Of a stretch of 64,000 bases of DNA, positions 29,095 to 36,962 are shown one piece after another. Each line of letters begins with the position of its first letter. The first letter of the stretch is position 1. The notes under the pieces are model-generated. The model was not told the origin of the DNA. It made no database searches and was given only the letters and a program-made list of their open reading frames with translations. The stretch is taken from contig NZ_CP173677.1 in assembly GCF_045055315.1 (NCBI RefSeq), forward strand, positions 620,001 through 684,000. The letters are read 5' to 3'. A program made the position numbers and the translations under genes. Source of the DNA: Brachymonas wangyanguii. GTDB taxonomy: Bacteria > Pseudomonadota > Gammaproteobacteria > Burkholderiales > Burkholderiaceae_C.

Positions 29095-30222
29095 ATGCTG
29101 CTGACCCAGGACCAGGAAATGGTGCGCGATGCCGTTCGCGCCTTTGCACAAGAACAGCTGTGGCCCAATGCCGCCCAGTGGGACAAGGAGCACACCTTCC
29201 CCAAGGAAGCACACAAGGGCCTGGCCGAGCTGGGTGCCTATGGTATCTGCGTACCGGAAGAGTACGGCGGAGCCGGCCTGGATTACGTGACGCTGGCCCT
29301 GGTGCTGGAAGAGATCGCTGCCGGTGACGGCGGTACCAGCACGGCGATCAGCGTGACCAACTGCCCGTACAACGCGATCCTGATGCGTTACGGCAATGAG
29401 CAGCAGAAGCAGCAGTGGCTGGTGCCGGCTGCGCGTGGCGATATCCTGGGTGCGTTCTGCCTGACCGAGCCGCACGTGGGCTCCGACGCTTCCGCCATCC
29501 GCACCACGGCGGTGAAGGACGGCAATGAGTACGTGATCAACGGTACCAAGCAGTTCATTACCAGCGGCAAGCATGGCCAGGCCGCGGTGGTGATCGCCGT
29601 GACCGACAAGGCTGCCGGCAAGAAGGGCCTGAGCGCCTTCATGGTGGGCACCGACAACCCGGGCTGGAAAGTCGCCAGCCTGGAGCACAAGCTCGGCCAG
29701 CACAGCAGCGATACCGCACAGATCCTGTTTGACAACTGCCGCATTCCGGCCGAGAACCTGATCGGCGAGGAAGGCGAGGGCTACAAGATTGCCCTGAGCG
29801 CGCTGGAAGGCGGCCGTATCGGCATTGCCTCGCAGAGCGTGGGCATGGCGCGCAGCGCGCTGGATTTTGCCATCCAGTACGCCAAGGAGCGCGAGGCCTT
29901 CGGCGTGCCGATCATCGAGCACCAGGCGGTGTCTTTCCGCCTGGCCGATTGCGCCACGCAACTGGAAGCGGCACGCCAGCTGATCTGGCACGCCGCCAGC
30001 CTGCGCGATGCCGGCAAGCCCTGCCTGAAGGAAGCGGCCATGGCCAAGCTGTTTGCCAGCGAAACGGCCGAAAAGGTCTGCTCGGTGGCGATCCAGACCC
30101 TGGGTGGCTACGGCGTGACGGCCGACTTCCCGGTGGAGCGTATCTACCGCGACGTGCGCGTGTGCCAGATCTACGAGGGCACGAGTGATGTGCAGAAGAT
30201 CATCATTTCCCGGGCGCTGTGA
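29095..30222 (+). CDS. Acyl-CoA dehydrogenase (short/medium-chain type)
   Basis: A 375-residue FAD enzyme that introduces the alpha-beta double bond in acyl-CoA. FAD-binding CLTEPHVGSDASAI and the C-terminal YRDVRVCQIYEGTSDVQK are intact. Glu361 in IYEGTSD is the catalytic base position of short- and medium-chain enzymes, unlike liuA in this window. The exact chain preference cannot be read. A strong GAGGAGAAAGCC precedes the ATG. It closes the + strand run from aceK and ends in a terminator. Confidence 0.92.
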   Translation: MLLTQDQEMVRDAVRAFAQEQLWPNAAQWDKEHTFPKEAHKGLAELGAYGICVPEEYGGAGLDYVTLALVLEEIAAGDGGTSTAISVTNCPYNAILMRYGNEQQKQQWLVPAARGDILGAFCLTEPHVGSDASAIRTTAVKDGNEYVINGTKQFITSGKHGQAAVVIAVTDKAAGKKGLSAFMVGTDNPGWKVASLEHKLGQHSSDTAQILFDNCRIPAENLIGEEGEGYKIALSALEGGRIGIASQSVGMARSALDFAIQYAKEREAFGVPIIEHQAVSFRLADCATQLEAARQLIWHAASLRDAGKPCLKEAAMAKLFASETAEKVCSVAIQTLGGYGVTADFPVERIYRDVRVCQIYEGTSDVQKIIISRAL

Positions 30223-30247
30223 GTGGCTGGTGAGGTGATTTGATGGG

Positions 30248-30269
30248 GCGGCCTGCGGGCCGCTTTTTT
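30248..30269 (+). terminator. Terminator after acyl-CoA dehydrogenase
   Basis: A 6-bp GC stem, GCGGCC / GGCCGC, with a TGCG loop and six T residues. It marks the left border of the accessory patch. Confidence 0.9.
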
Positions 30270-30335
30270 GTGCTCGCCTCATGAAATGTAATAAAAAAGA
30301 ATTCATATTTGTTATCATGCGGCTTGTCTGAATTC

Positions 30336-30364
30336 TTGAAACCCAAGATTGCTTGGGTTATATT
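30336..30364 (+). promoter_or_regulatory. Promoter with embedded palindrome before DUF4160/DUF2442 pair
   Basis: TTGAAA at 30336-30341 and TATATT at 30359-30364 are 17 bp apart, a good sigma-70 layout. A perfect 8-bp palindrome (AACCCAAG ATTG CTTGGGTT, 30340-30359) fills the spacer, the usual place for an autorepressor operator. The predicted start of transcription falls within about 2 bases of the ATG at 30369, and there is no ribosome-binding site, so the message may be leaderless. Confidence 0.65.
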
Positions 30365-30368
30365 GAAC

Positions 30369-30614
30369 ATGCCTGCTGTACTTCCGCCCTTCCGGGCCTG
30401 GCGTATCGTGATTTATCCGAATGACCATCGCCCGCCACATGTGCATGTGCTGGGTGTGGAGGAACATGCCAGGTTCGAGTTGCTGTGTGATCTGGCCAGA
30501 GTGAAGCTGTACAGCCAGAAAGGATTTACGTTGCAGCAGTTGCGGCAACTGGCGGCCTATCTGACACGGCATATCGGACAGTTATGCCAACAATGGGAGA
30601 ACATCCATGGCTGA
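30369..30614 (+). CDS. DUF4160 protein, putative toxin
   Basis: An 81-residue protein of the DUF4160 family: MPAVLPPFRAWRIVIYPNDHRPPHVHV, with the conserved PPHVHV His pair near residues 22-25 and a basic C-terminal helix. DUF4160 genes almost always precede DUF2442 genes and the pair is predicted, not proven, to be a toxin-antitoxin module. The stop overlaps the DUF2442 start by 8 bp. The start has no Shine-Dalgarno and lies close to the predicted transcription start. An upstream extension of 20 codons is open but unlike the family. Confidence 0.8.
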   Translation: MPAVLPPFRAWRIVIYPNDHRPPHVHVLGVEEHARFELLCDLARVKLYSQKGFTLQQLRQLAAYLTRHIGQLCQQWENIHG

Positions 30615-31032
30615 ATCCCTGATCACCGAAAGCGACTACCTGCAGGCCAGTGCGCGTGGCGAGCAGTTGCTTGCGCATGGCCCGTTGGCCTTGTCGGCGC
30701 GTCATGAAGAGGGTCGTATCTGCATCGAACTGGATAATGGCTGTGCGTTTGCATTTCCGGTGGCGCATGCCCAAGGGCTGGCAGATGCAGCACCTACGGC
30801 CTTGTCAAGGATCGAGGTGACGGGCGCTGGTCTGGGTCTCTACTGGCCGGATCTGGATGTGGATCTGTATGTACCGCATCTGATCAAAGGGGTGTTCGGC
30901 AGCAAGCGCTGGATGGCGCAGATCGGTGCTGTGGGCGGTCGCGTCAGCTCGCCGGCCAAGGCGGTAGCAGCGCGGGCTAATGGGCGTCTGGGTGGTCGAC
31001 CACGCAAGGCCAGGCCTTTGGCAGACTCCTGA
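30607..31032 (+). CDS. DUF2442 protein, putative antitoxin
   Basis: A 141-residue protein with the DUF2442 core at about residues 35-105 (ICIELDNGCAFAFPVAHAQGL, then LYWPDLDVDLYVPHLIKGVFG). The C-terminal tail ANGRLGGRPRKARP is like a short AT-hook and probably binds DNA. The ATG overlaps the end of the DUF4160 gene. By family precedent it would neutralise the partner and repress the shared promoter, where a palindrome sits between -35 and -10. No direct evidence of toxicity exists. Confidence 0.8.
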   Translation: MAESLITESDYLQASARGEQLLAHGPLALSARHEEGRICIELDNGCAFAFPVAHAQGLADAAPTALSRIEVTGAGLGLYWPDLDVDLYVPHLIKGVFGSKRWMAQIGAVGGRVSSPAKAVAARANGRLGGRPRKARPLADS

Positions 31033-31089
31033 AATAAAGAGATGCTGGTAGCTTGAACTGTCCAAACTCCAAGGATCAGATCACTTTTT

Positions 31090-31140
31090 TTGCACTTGTG
31101 AGAAGATTAAATACAGTCTATATTTGGTCTCAAGGAGGGG
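31090..31140 (+). promoter_or_regulatory. Promoter and strong ribosome-binding site of the phd-relE operon
   Basis: TTGCAC at 31090-31095 and TACAGT at 31112-31117 with a 16-bp spacer form a likely promoter. A second A+T-rich hexamer, TATATT, lies at 31119-31124. AAGGAGGGG at 31132-31140 is an unusually full match to the 16S rRNA tail, 2 bases before the antitoxin ATG. Confidence 0.65.
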
Positions 31141-31142
31141 CC

Positions 31143-31418
31143 ATGCGTTATTCAACCCAAGTCAAACCGGTGAGCTATCTGAAGGCCAATGCTGCAGAGG
31201 TGTTGAACACCTTGGTGGAAGAGCGCCAGCCCCTGGTCATCACGCAGAACGGCATGGCCAAGGCAGTGCTGCAGGATGTAGCCAGTTATGAGGAAACACA
31301 GGAAACGCTGGCATTGCTGAAGATTCTTGCGCTGGGTCGTCAAGACGAGGAAGCAGGGCGAATCGCGCCTGCCGGAGCCGTGCTTGCGCGCCTGCGTGAC
31401 AAACTGGCCAAGCGCTGA
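31143..31418 (+). CDS. Phd/YefM-type antitoxin
   Basis: A 91-residue antitoxin. The N-terminal Phd fold is clear: MRYSTQVKPVSYLKANAAEVLNTLVEERQPLVITQNGMAKAVLQD, the standard layout of YLK, repeated helix and the QNG turn. The C-terminal helix (residues 52-91) would wrap the toxin. It starts under a very strong ribosome-binding site, which favours antitoxin excess. The toxin gene starts 8 bp after its stop. It likely autoregulates its promoter. Confidence 0.9.
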   Translation: MRYSTQVKPVSYLKANAAEVLNTLVEERQPLVITQNGMAKAVLQDVASYEETQETLALLKILALGRQDEEAGRIAPAGAVLARLRDKLAKR

Positions 31419-31426
31419 GCCCTGCG

Positions 31427-31768
31427 ATGGCCAATCACTATGAGGTGGTCCTGACTCCAGGCGCAGAGCAGGATCTGGAGGCGATCATCGGCTACATCGC
31501 CGAGCACGACTGTCCTGCCAACGCGGAACGGGTTCTGGATCAATTGTCAGAGGTGCTTGCCAGCCTGGAGCACATGCCAGAACGCGGCAGTATTCCCAAG
31601 GAATTGCTTGCATTGGGAATCCGAGAGTACCGCCAGCTCTTGTTCAAGCCCTGGCGTTGCATCTATCGGATCACCGAGTCACAGCGTGTGGTGGTGTATC
31701 TGGTGGTGGATGGGCGCAGGGATATGCAGGGGCTGTTGCAGCGGCGCTTGCTGGGGGCTACTTTGTAG
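31427..31768 (+). CDS. RelE/ParE-type toxin
   Basis: A 113-residue RelE/ParE-superfamily toxin: YEVVLTPGAEQDLEAIIGYIAEHD at the N-terminus, REYRQLLFKPWRCIYRI in the beta sheet, and a C-terminal VVYLVVDGRRDMQGLLQRRLL. The conserved arginine/tyrosine pattern suggests an mRNA interferase, but gyrase-directed ParE action cannot be excluded. It lacks a clear Shine-Dalgarno and is probably translationally coupled to the antitoxin 8 bp upstream. The gene borders the defence-like helicase, which is convergent. Confidence 0.88.
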   Translation: MANHYEVVLTPGAEQDLEAIIGYIAEHDCPANAERVLDQLSEVLASLEHMPERGSIPKELLALGIREYRQLLFKPWRCIYRITESQRVVVYLVVDGRRDMQGLLQRRLLGATL

Positions 31769-31878
31769 ATGACACCTTGATCATGTAGGCATGCATCTGA
31801 TTTGACATGCAAGCATCAACTGGGACAGATAGCATGAACCGTGCCTACAGTAGCAAAGCTAGTGACTAATTAATAAAA

Positions 31879-34776
31879 CTATGAATCCTTGTTGGAAACG
31901 CGATCCTCAGAGATGTCAAATACAGGCCACAGATGGCGAGGAATAGGCTTTTCAAGTTGCCACTGGACCGTAATTGGCCGTTCACCATTCCAAGAAACAA
32001 ATAGGGGTGTGCCGCAGTAAATAAATGGGGCGGCCTTGCCATTCCTTAATTTATTAAATCGGACAAAGAGGTGAACAACTGTATTGCTCTCCGTGCCATT
32101 GAGTATTCGTCCTATCAAGCTGTCTTTTCGAGTTTGATTTTGACTCTGCCATTGCATGCTGTAGGCATCATGGAAGTGATCTTCGTATTCGTTGCCGCTT
32201 GAAAGAGAGCCTTTGTTAAGGGTGGTTAATAAAATAAGCGTGTTGCCGGTACGGACAATACCTGCATTCCAGTTGCCAGGATTGAAGCTGGTGCCGAAGA
32301 ATGCTGGTATTTCTTCGCGAGGATATTCTCTCCATAAAGTCAGGGCGCCGCTGGGGTTCGTGTTAGTGGGCTCTCTGTTGGTGTTGCGCTCGCTAGAATT
32401 GGCACGCCATTCTGCGAGCTCTAAAAGCATGCCTGTAGCAGCGCCTCGTGGATCCGGGTGAGTGAGGGCTAGGCCATCACCTTTGCGACGTAAAAATGGG
32501 CTGTCACGCCAAAATTCTAAACCAATGCTGGTGGCAGGATGGTATGGATTTAAGCTGAGTAGTGCTGAAATAGCAACTTCGGGAATTACTTTGTCGCGCT
32601 CCAATTGGCGAATTAAGCTGAGAATATGCCGATAAGCTGTGGCATCTACAGAGTCACCCATGTCGCGCACAAAGTCAAACCAACCGCCGTGACCATTGTT
32701 GATGGGGTCGAAACCCATGTTGGCTACTTGCGTGGCAGTTGGGCGTTTTCCATGACGTAGATGGTAGTCTTTGTATTGTGCTTCCAAGTCTGCAGTATAT
32801 GGTTTCGGTTGCAATAGCTCGCGAAGGATTTCTATGGTTTTGAGATCGTAAGTGACATGGCAATTGGCTGGCAACGGAAGAGTGCCGTTTAACACTTGAT
32901 CAAGTTTAACGCTTAATGAGCGATCGCCTGGCCCTGCACTTAGGAGAGCACGTAGCTTTGTTAGGAAAATTCTGTGATTTCCAATGTAGTCAATCACTTG
33001 TAGAGTTTTGCCCTCCACTTTCCTGAGGCCGCGTCCTAACTGTTGTAGCCAAATAATTGCACTTTCTGTAGGGCGTAGCATGATGACAGTGCCGATATTG
33101 GGTACGTCCACGCCTTCGTTAAACATGTCAACAGAAAAAATAATATCAATTTCCCCACGCCCCAATTTTTCCAACGATGTGGTCCTAGGGGCAGAATCAG
33201 CCCCCGAGTGTACAGCGACTGCATCTATACCATGGGATTGAAAGAATTGCGACATAAATTTCGCATGCCGCACTGAACAGCAAAAACCGATGGCAGGTCC
33301 TTGACGATGCTTGCGAAATTGATCTAAGGCATTGGCTGCTCTGGCCTCGGTTGCCAAGGCTGCATCCAAAGCGTCAGGATCAAATTGGTTTGAGCGCCAC
33401 GGTATTTGACCGTAATCAACCTCATCTGGAACGCCAAAATAATGGAAGGGGGCCAGCAGGTTTGCATCAATGCCTTCAAATAAGTCGCATTGATAAACTA
33501 GATTGTTGTCACAGAGAGGAAGTAGGTCGGCGCCATCAGTACGATCAGGGGTAGCTGTTAGTCCAAGCAGGTATTGGGGTGAAAAATGGTTTAGTAAATT
33601 TAAGTAGCTACTGGCTGCGGCATGGTGAAACTCATCTACTACGATATAGTCAAAGCTGTTGCTAGGGAAATTTCTTAAGTGACTTTGTTTCCCGATGGTT
33701 TGGACGGATGCAAAAACTATGTCTGCATGCATATCTTTGTGGCTAGCGTTGTAGCGACCTATACTGGAATCAGGTCTGATACGCCTGAAGGAATTGATGG
33801 CTTGATTGAGAATTTCTTCTCTATGCGCCACGAATAAGATACGATGGAAAGAGAGGCTGTCAAAGGCGGCAAGCCATGTTTTTCCTAGACCGGTTGCAAG
33901 CACCACTAAGCCTGCACGTTGCCCTCGCGCACGAGAGTCCTTTAAGGCACTCAGTGCCTCTTCTTGAATGTGGTGGGGGTGCACCGCTGCTGGTAAAGGT
34001 TCGTCAGCAATTATTTTTTGTGCAATAGTTTTGAGAGAGCTGCTCTGTCTTCTGGCGATGTATTGCTCAATCCAGCTGTTGGTCAGTATTTTGACGTTGG
34101 GGTGTGCAAGTAGGGTATCAAAAGCGGCGGCAACTTCATCAGTAGCATTTTCGGTATGCAAATTCCATTCCACACCAGTGGTTAGTGCTGTCTTAGAAAG
34201 ATTAGAGCTACCTACAATCACGGATCCATGTTGCTGTTTTGCGCGAAATAGCCAGGTCTTAGGGTGAAAGCTACTACCGCTTGCTTCAAATATATAGAGT
34301 CTTGCGCCATCTAAGTCCATCAAACGCTGTAGCGCCTCAGGCTCTGTGATGTCTAAATAATCCCCAACGATGATGCGTAGATGCCCACCTCGTTGTAGCA
34401 AGTCCCGAAGCCAGGGTTCTAACAATTGCACGCCAGAGCTCATCGCGAATGCAACGGCTAGGTCAACACTGTCCGCACGATCCAAGCCTTCAGTAACAAG
34501 AGGGAGTAATGGATCATTGCTTCCGGTACTGAGTTTTGGGGCTGGTGTGAGTGTGCGGTTCAGCTGGAAGTGGAAGTGCCCGTGCTCCTCTGACGCATGA
34601 AAGTCAGTGCCTCCAGATGCTAGAGCGTCGCTGATCATCTGTAATATGGCCGACTGCTCGATAATCGAAAGTTCAGACCATTTGGCGGTATGGCGGGGAA
34701 CAGCAAATACCCCACTTTGTGATTGGCAGATAGGGCAGGGTTCTACGTCTTCCGCAACTTGGGGCGAATCTGTCAT
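31879..34776 (-). CDS. HIT-like / PLD nuclease / SF2 helicase / DUF3427 protein, putative defence gene
   Basis: A 965-residue multidomain protein. Residues 10-75 look like a HIT domain: CPIC (Cys14, Cys17), VPRH, and HFHFQ (His67, His69, Gln71), a GalT-like HxHxQ variant. Residues 90-245 form a PLD-like nuclease with HPK (171-173) and GSSN (189-192). A superfamily 2 helicase follows: TGLGKT (Lys299), DEFH (381-384), LTATPDR and QQLGRGLR. A C-terminal DUF3427 region ends the protein. It is A+T-richer than its neighbours and opposite in strand, flanked by toxin-antitoxin genes. A role against phage or foreign DNA is inferred. The start is uncertain: ATG 34776 or TTG 34803, neither with a ribosome-binding site. 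Confidence 0.82.
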   Translation of the reverse strand: MTDSPQVAEDVEPCPICQSQSGVFAVPRHTAKWSELSIIEQSAILQMISDALASGGTDFHASEEHGHFHFQLNRTLTPAPKLSTGSNDPLLPLVTEGLDRADSVDLAVAFAMSSGVQLLEPWLRDLLQRGGHLRIIVGDYLDITEPEALQRLMDLDGARLYIFEASGSSFHPKTWLFRAKQQHGSVIVGSSNLSKTALTTGVEWNLHTENATDEVAAAFDTLLAHPNVKILTNSWIEQYIARRQSSSLKTIAQKIIADEPLPAAVHPHHIQEEALSALKDSRARGQRAGLVVLATGLGKTWLAAFDSLSFHRILFVAHREEILNQAINSFRRIRPDSSIGRYNASHKDMHADIVFASVQTIGKQSHLRNFPSNSFDYIVVDEFHHAAASSYLNLLNHFSPQYLLGLTATPDRTDGADLLPLCDNNLVYQCDLFEGIDANLLAPFHYFGVPDEVDYGQIPWRSNQFDPDALDAALATEARAANALDQFRKHRQGPAIGFCCSVRHAKFMSQFFQSHGIDAVAVHSGADSAPRTTSLEKLGRGEIDIIFSVDMFNEGVDVPNIGTVIMLRPTESAIIWLQQLGRGLRKVEGKTLQVIDYIGNHRIFLTKLRALLSAGPGDRSLSVKLDQVLNGTLPLPANCHVTYDLKTIEILRELLQPKPYTADLEAQYKDYHLRHGKRPTATQVANMGFDPINNGHGGWFDFVRDMGDSVDATAYRHILSLIRQLERDKVIPEVAISALLSLNPYHPATSIGLEFWRDSPFLRRKGDGLALTHPDPRGAATGMLLELAEWRANSSERNTNREPTNTNPSGALTLWREYPREEIPAFFGTSFNPGNWNAGIVRTGNTLILLTTLNKGSLSSGNEYEDHFHDAYSMQWQSQNQTRKDSLIGRILNGTESNTVVHLFVRFNKLRNGKAAPFIYCGTPLFVSWNGERPITVQWQLEKPIPRHLWPVFDISEDRVSNKDS

Positions 34777-34943
34777 GATTTGGAAATTGGATGAACACGA
34801 CAAGCGCTTTGGATGGAGGGCCTGTCACGTACTGGCAATATTCGCCGTAGGAGTGTCGGTGTACTAGTGGCGATGCGATGAGGATGAATGTAGCACGCTG
34901 TAAGCCACTCTACGAGTTGCGGACTAGCCTTGGCAGTTCTCCA

Positions 34944-34972
34944 ATAAAAAATGCCCGCAACTGCGGGCATTC
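34944..34972 (-). terminator. Terminator of the coiled-coil protein gene
   Basis: An 8-bp stem, ATGCCCGC / GCGGGCAT, with an AACT loop. On the minus strand it is followed by a T-rich tract, 24 bp after the stop of the gene at 34996. Confidence 0.88.
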
Positions 34973-34995
34973 CTGTCACTGGGCAAGGCGAACCA

Positions 34996-35628
34996 TCACA
35001 CCGGCGGCTGCTGATCCTCCGGATCCACCACCGTCACCGGCACCTGCTGCACCGGCGCAGTCGAGCCCGCAGGCCCGCTGGTGGCATCAACCACTGCCTG
35101 CAGCAGCGTCCCGCCATTGCCAAACACGGTCCACAGCGGAAAGCCTGCTGCCACACCGGCGGTAGCGACCAGGATCGCACCTGGTCCCATCATCAGCGCG
35201 GCGATCAGGCCGGCACCCACTGCCACGCGGCCGCCGGTGCCTTGCTGGTCCCAGGCGCGGCGCTTGGCTTCACGCGCCAGCAGCTTGATGCTGGGCAGGG
35301 CGGCCTTGTTGTTCAGGGTGGCGCTCAGGGCCTGACTGGCCTTGTTCAACAGGGTGTCGCCAGACTGGCGCAGTTGCAGCAGGCGCGCGGCCCAGTCGTG
35401 CAGGGCAGTGCGATCCACATCGTTCATGCGGGACACCATGTCGCGCACAAAGGCGTGCTGTTCCTGCTGGGTCTGCTGCGGTGGTACCTCGGCGTGGGGG
35501 CGGGCATCGGCCTGGGCCTGCTTGCGGGCCAGTTCTTCTTCCAGCTGGCGCACGCGGTCACGCAGGGCTTGCACGTCGTCCTGCTCGGGCTGCGAGGCGG
35601 GAGTGATAGGTTGTTGGTTCTGATCCAT
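34996..35628 (-). CDS. Coiled-coil, glycine-rich membrane-associated hypothetical protein
   Basis: A 210-residue protein with no family I can name. Residues 18-50 form a short coiled coil (VQALRDRVRQLEEELARKQAQ). A helical middle region follows (AFVRDMVSRMNDVDRTALHDWAARL and LPSIKLLAREAKRRAW). A Gly/Ala-rich hydrophobic stretch, GRVAVGAGLIAALMMGPGAILVATAGVAAGFPLW, lies at about residues 135-170 and is long enough for one hairpin or one membrane span. The C-terminal 30 residues are Pro/Val-rich. GAGG lies upstream of ATG 35628. It may belong to the accessory patch, but its base composition is like the core genome. Confidence 0.65.
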   Translation of the reverse strand: MDQNQQPITPASQPEQDDVQALRDRVRQLEEELARKQAQADARPHAEVPPQQTQQEQHAFVRDMVSRMNDVDRTALHDWAARLLQLRQSGDTLLNKASQALSATLNNKAALPSIKLLAREAKRRAWDQQGTGGRVAVGAGLIAALMMGPGAILVATAGVAAGFPLWTVFGNGGTLLQAVVDATSGPAGSTAPVQQVPVTVVDPEDQQPPV

Positions 35629-35788
35629 GAGGCGATCCTCTGACTGCTGTGGTAATGATGTACAGATGCTGCTATTTTGGGCAGCTTCAAGCGGCAAGGT
35701 GTAAGCAGAAACAGGGAATTGCAACCGTAGCGCGCAGCGCCCGTGCCGCTAAGATGCAGGCATACTTGGCTATCATCTTCCCTCACTC

Positions 35789-36487
35789 TTGCAAGGCCGT
35801 GACAGCGGCCTGGTCCGTGTCACCGCTTGCGTGCTGACGACCCTGCTGGGCCTGTCCGCATGGCCGGCCCAGGCACAGCAGGAGGCCCCCGCCACGGTCT
35901 GGCGCATGGGCGATACCGTCCATTACGATGGCTATATGGATGCCGATGCGATACAGCATGTGCGTTTCCATGCCGCGCGTGGCGCGCATACGCTGTCCAT
36001 CAGCTCGCGTGGTGGCGATGTGGAACTGGGCATGGCACTGGGCGATGTGCTGGCGCAACACGGCATGGATGTGGAGGTGCGCGATGTTTGTCTCTCCTCC
36101 TGTGCCAACTACGTGTTTCCGGCCGGCCAGCGCAAGCTGCTGCAGCGCCACAGCCTGCTGGGCTGGCATGGCGGCGTGCTGCAGGACATGGCTGACAGCA
36201 TCCCGCCCGAGGCGCGCCAGCAGTACCAAAACTATGTGCAGCGCGTGGCGCCGCTGGAGCGTGCCTTCTTCCAGCGCATTGGCGTCGATCAGGCCAGCAC
36301 CACTTGGGGCCAGCGGCCGGAGTTTGCCCGCTACCGTGATTGCATCGGCTGGAGCTACAGCCTGGACATGATGCGCCGTTTCGGCATCGAGCAGGTGCGG
36401 GTACAGGGCGGCAAGCGCTGGCAGCCGCCGGCCAGCTTCCGGGGACGCTGCGTATTCCATATCGATGCGCCCCGGCTGGCAAAATAA
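35789..36487 (+). CDS. Periplasmic ClpP/crotonase-fold protein of unknown function
   Basis: A 232-residue exported protein. Residues 8-29 form a signal peptide (VRVTACVLTTLLGLSAWPAQA, cut before QQEAP). The rest has the pattern of ClpP-like periplasmic proteins (COG3904 type): SISSRGGDVELGMALGDVLAQ, then DVCLSSCANYVFPAG. In those proteins the SSCA segment takes the place of the Ser nucleophile loop, and they may be degenerate peptidases. The only upstream start in frame is TTG 35789, without a good ribosome-binding site, so the start is uncertain. A YchJ-like gene follows 37 bp on. Confidence 0.7.
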   Translation: MQGRDSGLVRVTACVLTTLLGLSAWPAQAQQEAPATVWRMGDTVHYDGYMDADAIQHVRFHAARGAHTLSISSRGGDVELGMALGDVLAQHGMDVEVRDVCLSSCANYVFPAGQRKLLQRHSLLGWHGGVLQDMADSIPPEARQQYQNYVQRVAPLERAFFQRIGVDQASTTWGQRPEFARYRDCIGWSYSLDMMRRFGIEQVRVQGGKRWQPPASFRGRCVFHIDAPRLAK

Positions 36488-36524
36488 GCCTATTCCGCAA
36501 CCTGATTTCCTGAGCGATTACCCC

Positions 36525-36962
36525 GTGAGCAAACGCAAGAATACCGACTGGCTGCAGGCACCGTGCCCCTGCGGCCGCCTGTCCCCGAAACAGCAGCCCC
36601 TGACGGGCGGTGAATGCTGTGGCCGCTATATCGAGAACTTCATGGACCTGCCGGCGCCTGATGCCGAAAGCCTGATGCGATCGCGCTATACCGCCTTTGT
36701 GCAGGGCCGCACCGCCTACCTGCTGGCCACCTGGCAGCGCGACAAGCGCCCGGACATGCTGGAGCCGGAGCAGGGCGTGCAATGGCTGGGGCTGGAGGTC
36801 AAGGACCACCAGCTGATCGATGCCGAACACGCTGAAGTCGAATTCGTCGCGCGCTGGCGCGTCAACGGCCGCGCCGAGCGCATGCACGAACGCAGCCGCT
36901 TTGTCCGGCTGGAAGACGGCGAAATGTCACGCTGGATCTACGTGGACGGAGAGCAGCTGTGA
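36525..36962 (+). CDS. YchJ family (UPF0225) zinc-binding protein
   Basis: A 145-residue protein with the SEC-C/YchJ layout. The N-terminal zinc cluster is APCPCGRL plus GGECCGRYI, the family SLMRSRYTAFV motif follows, and a NTF2-like C-terminal half has VEFVARWRVNGR and SRWIYVDG. GTG 36525 gives the normal length; an in-frame ATG 36465 would overlap the previous gene. Function is unknown. The stop overlaps the GTG start of the HAD phosphatase by 4 bases, so the two are coupled. Confidence 0.85.
   Translation: MSKRKNTDWLQAPCPCGRLSPKQQPLTGGECCGRYIENFMDLPAPDAESLMRSRYTAFVQGRTAYLLATWQRDKRPDMLEPEQGVQWLGLEVKDHQLIDAEHAEVEFVARWRVNGRAERMHERSRFVRLEDGEMSRWIYVDGEQL

Noticed and set aside
31784..31849. 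8-bp inverted repeat TGTAGGCA / TGCCTACA between the toxin and helicase genes
   Set aside because: The arms are 50 bp apart, without T-run or a known site; such pairs occur by chance, and no target-site duplication was found to support an insertion.
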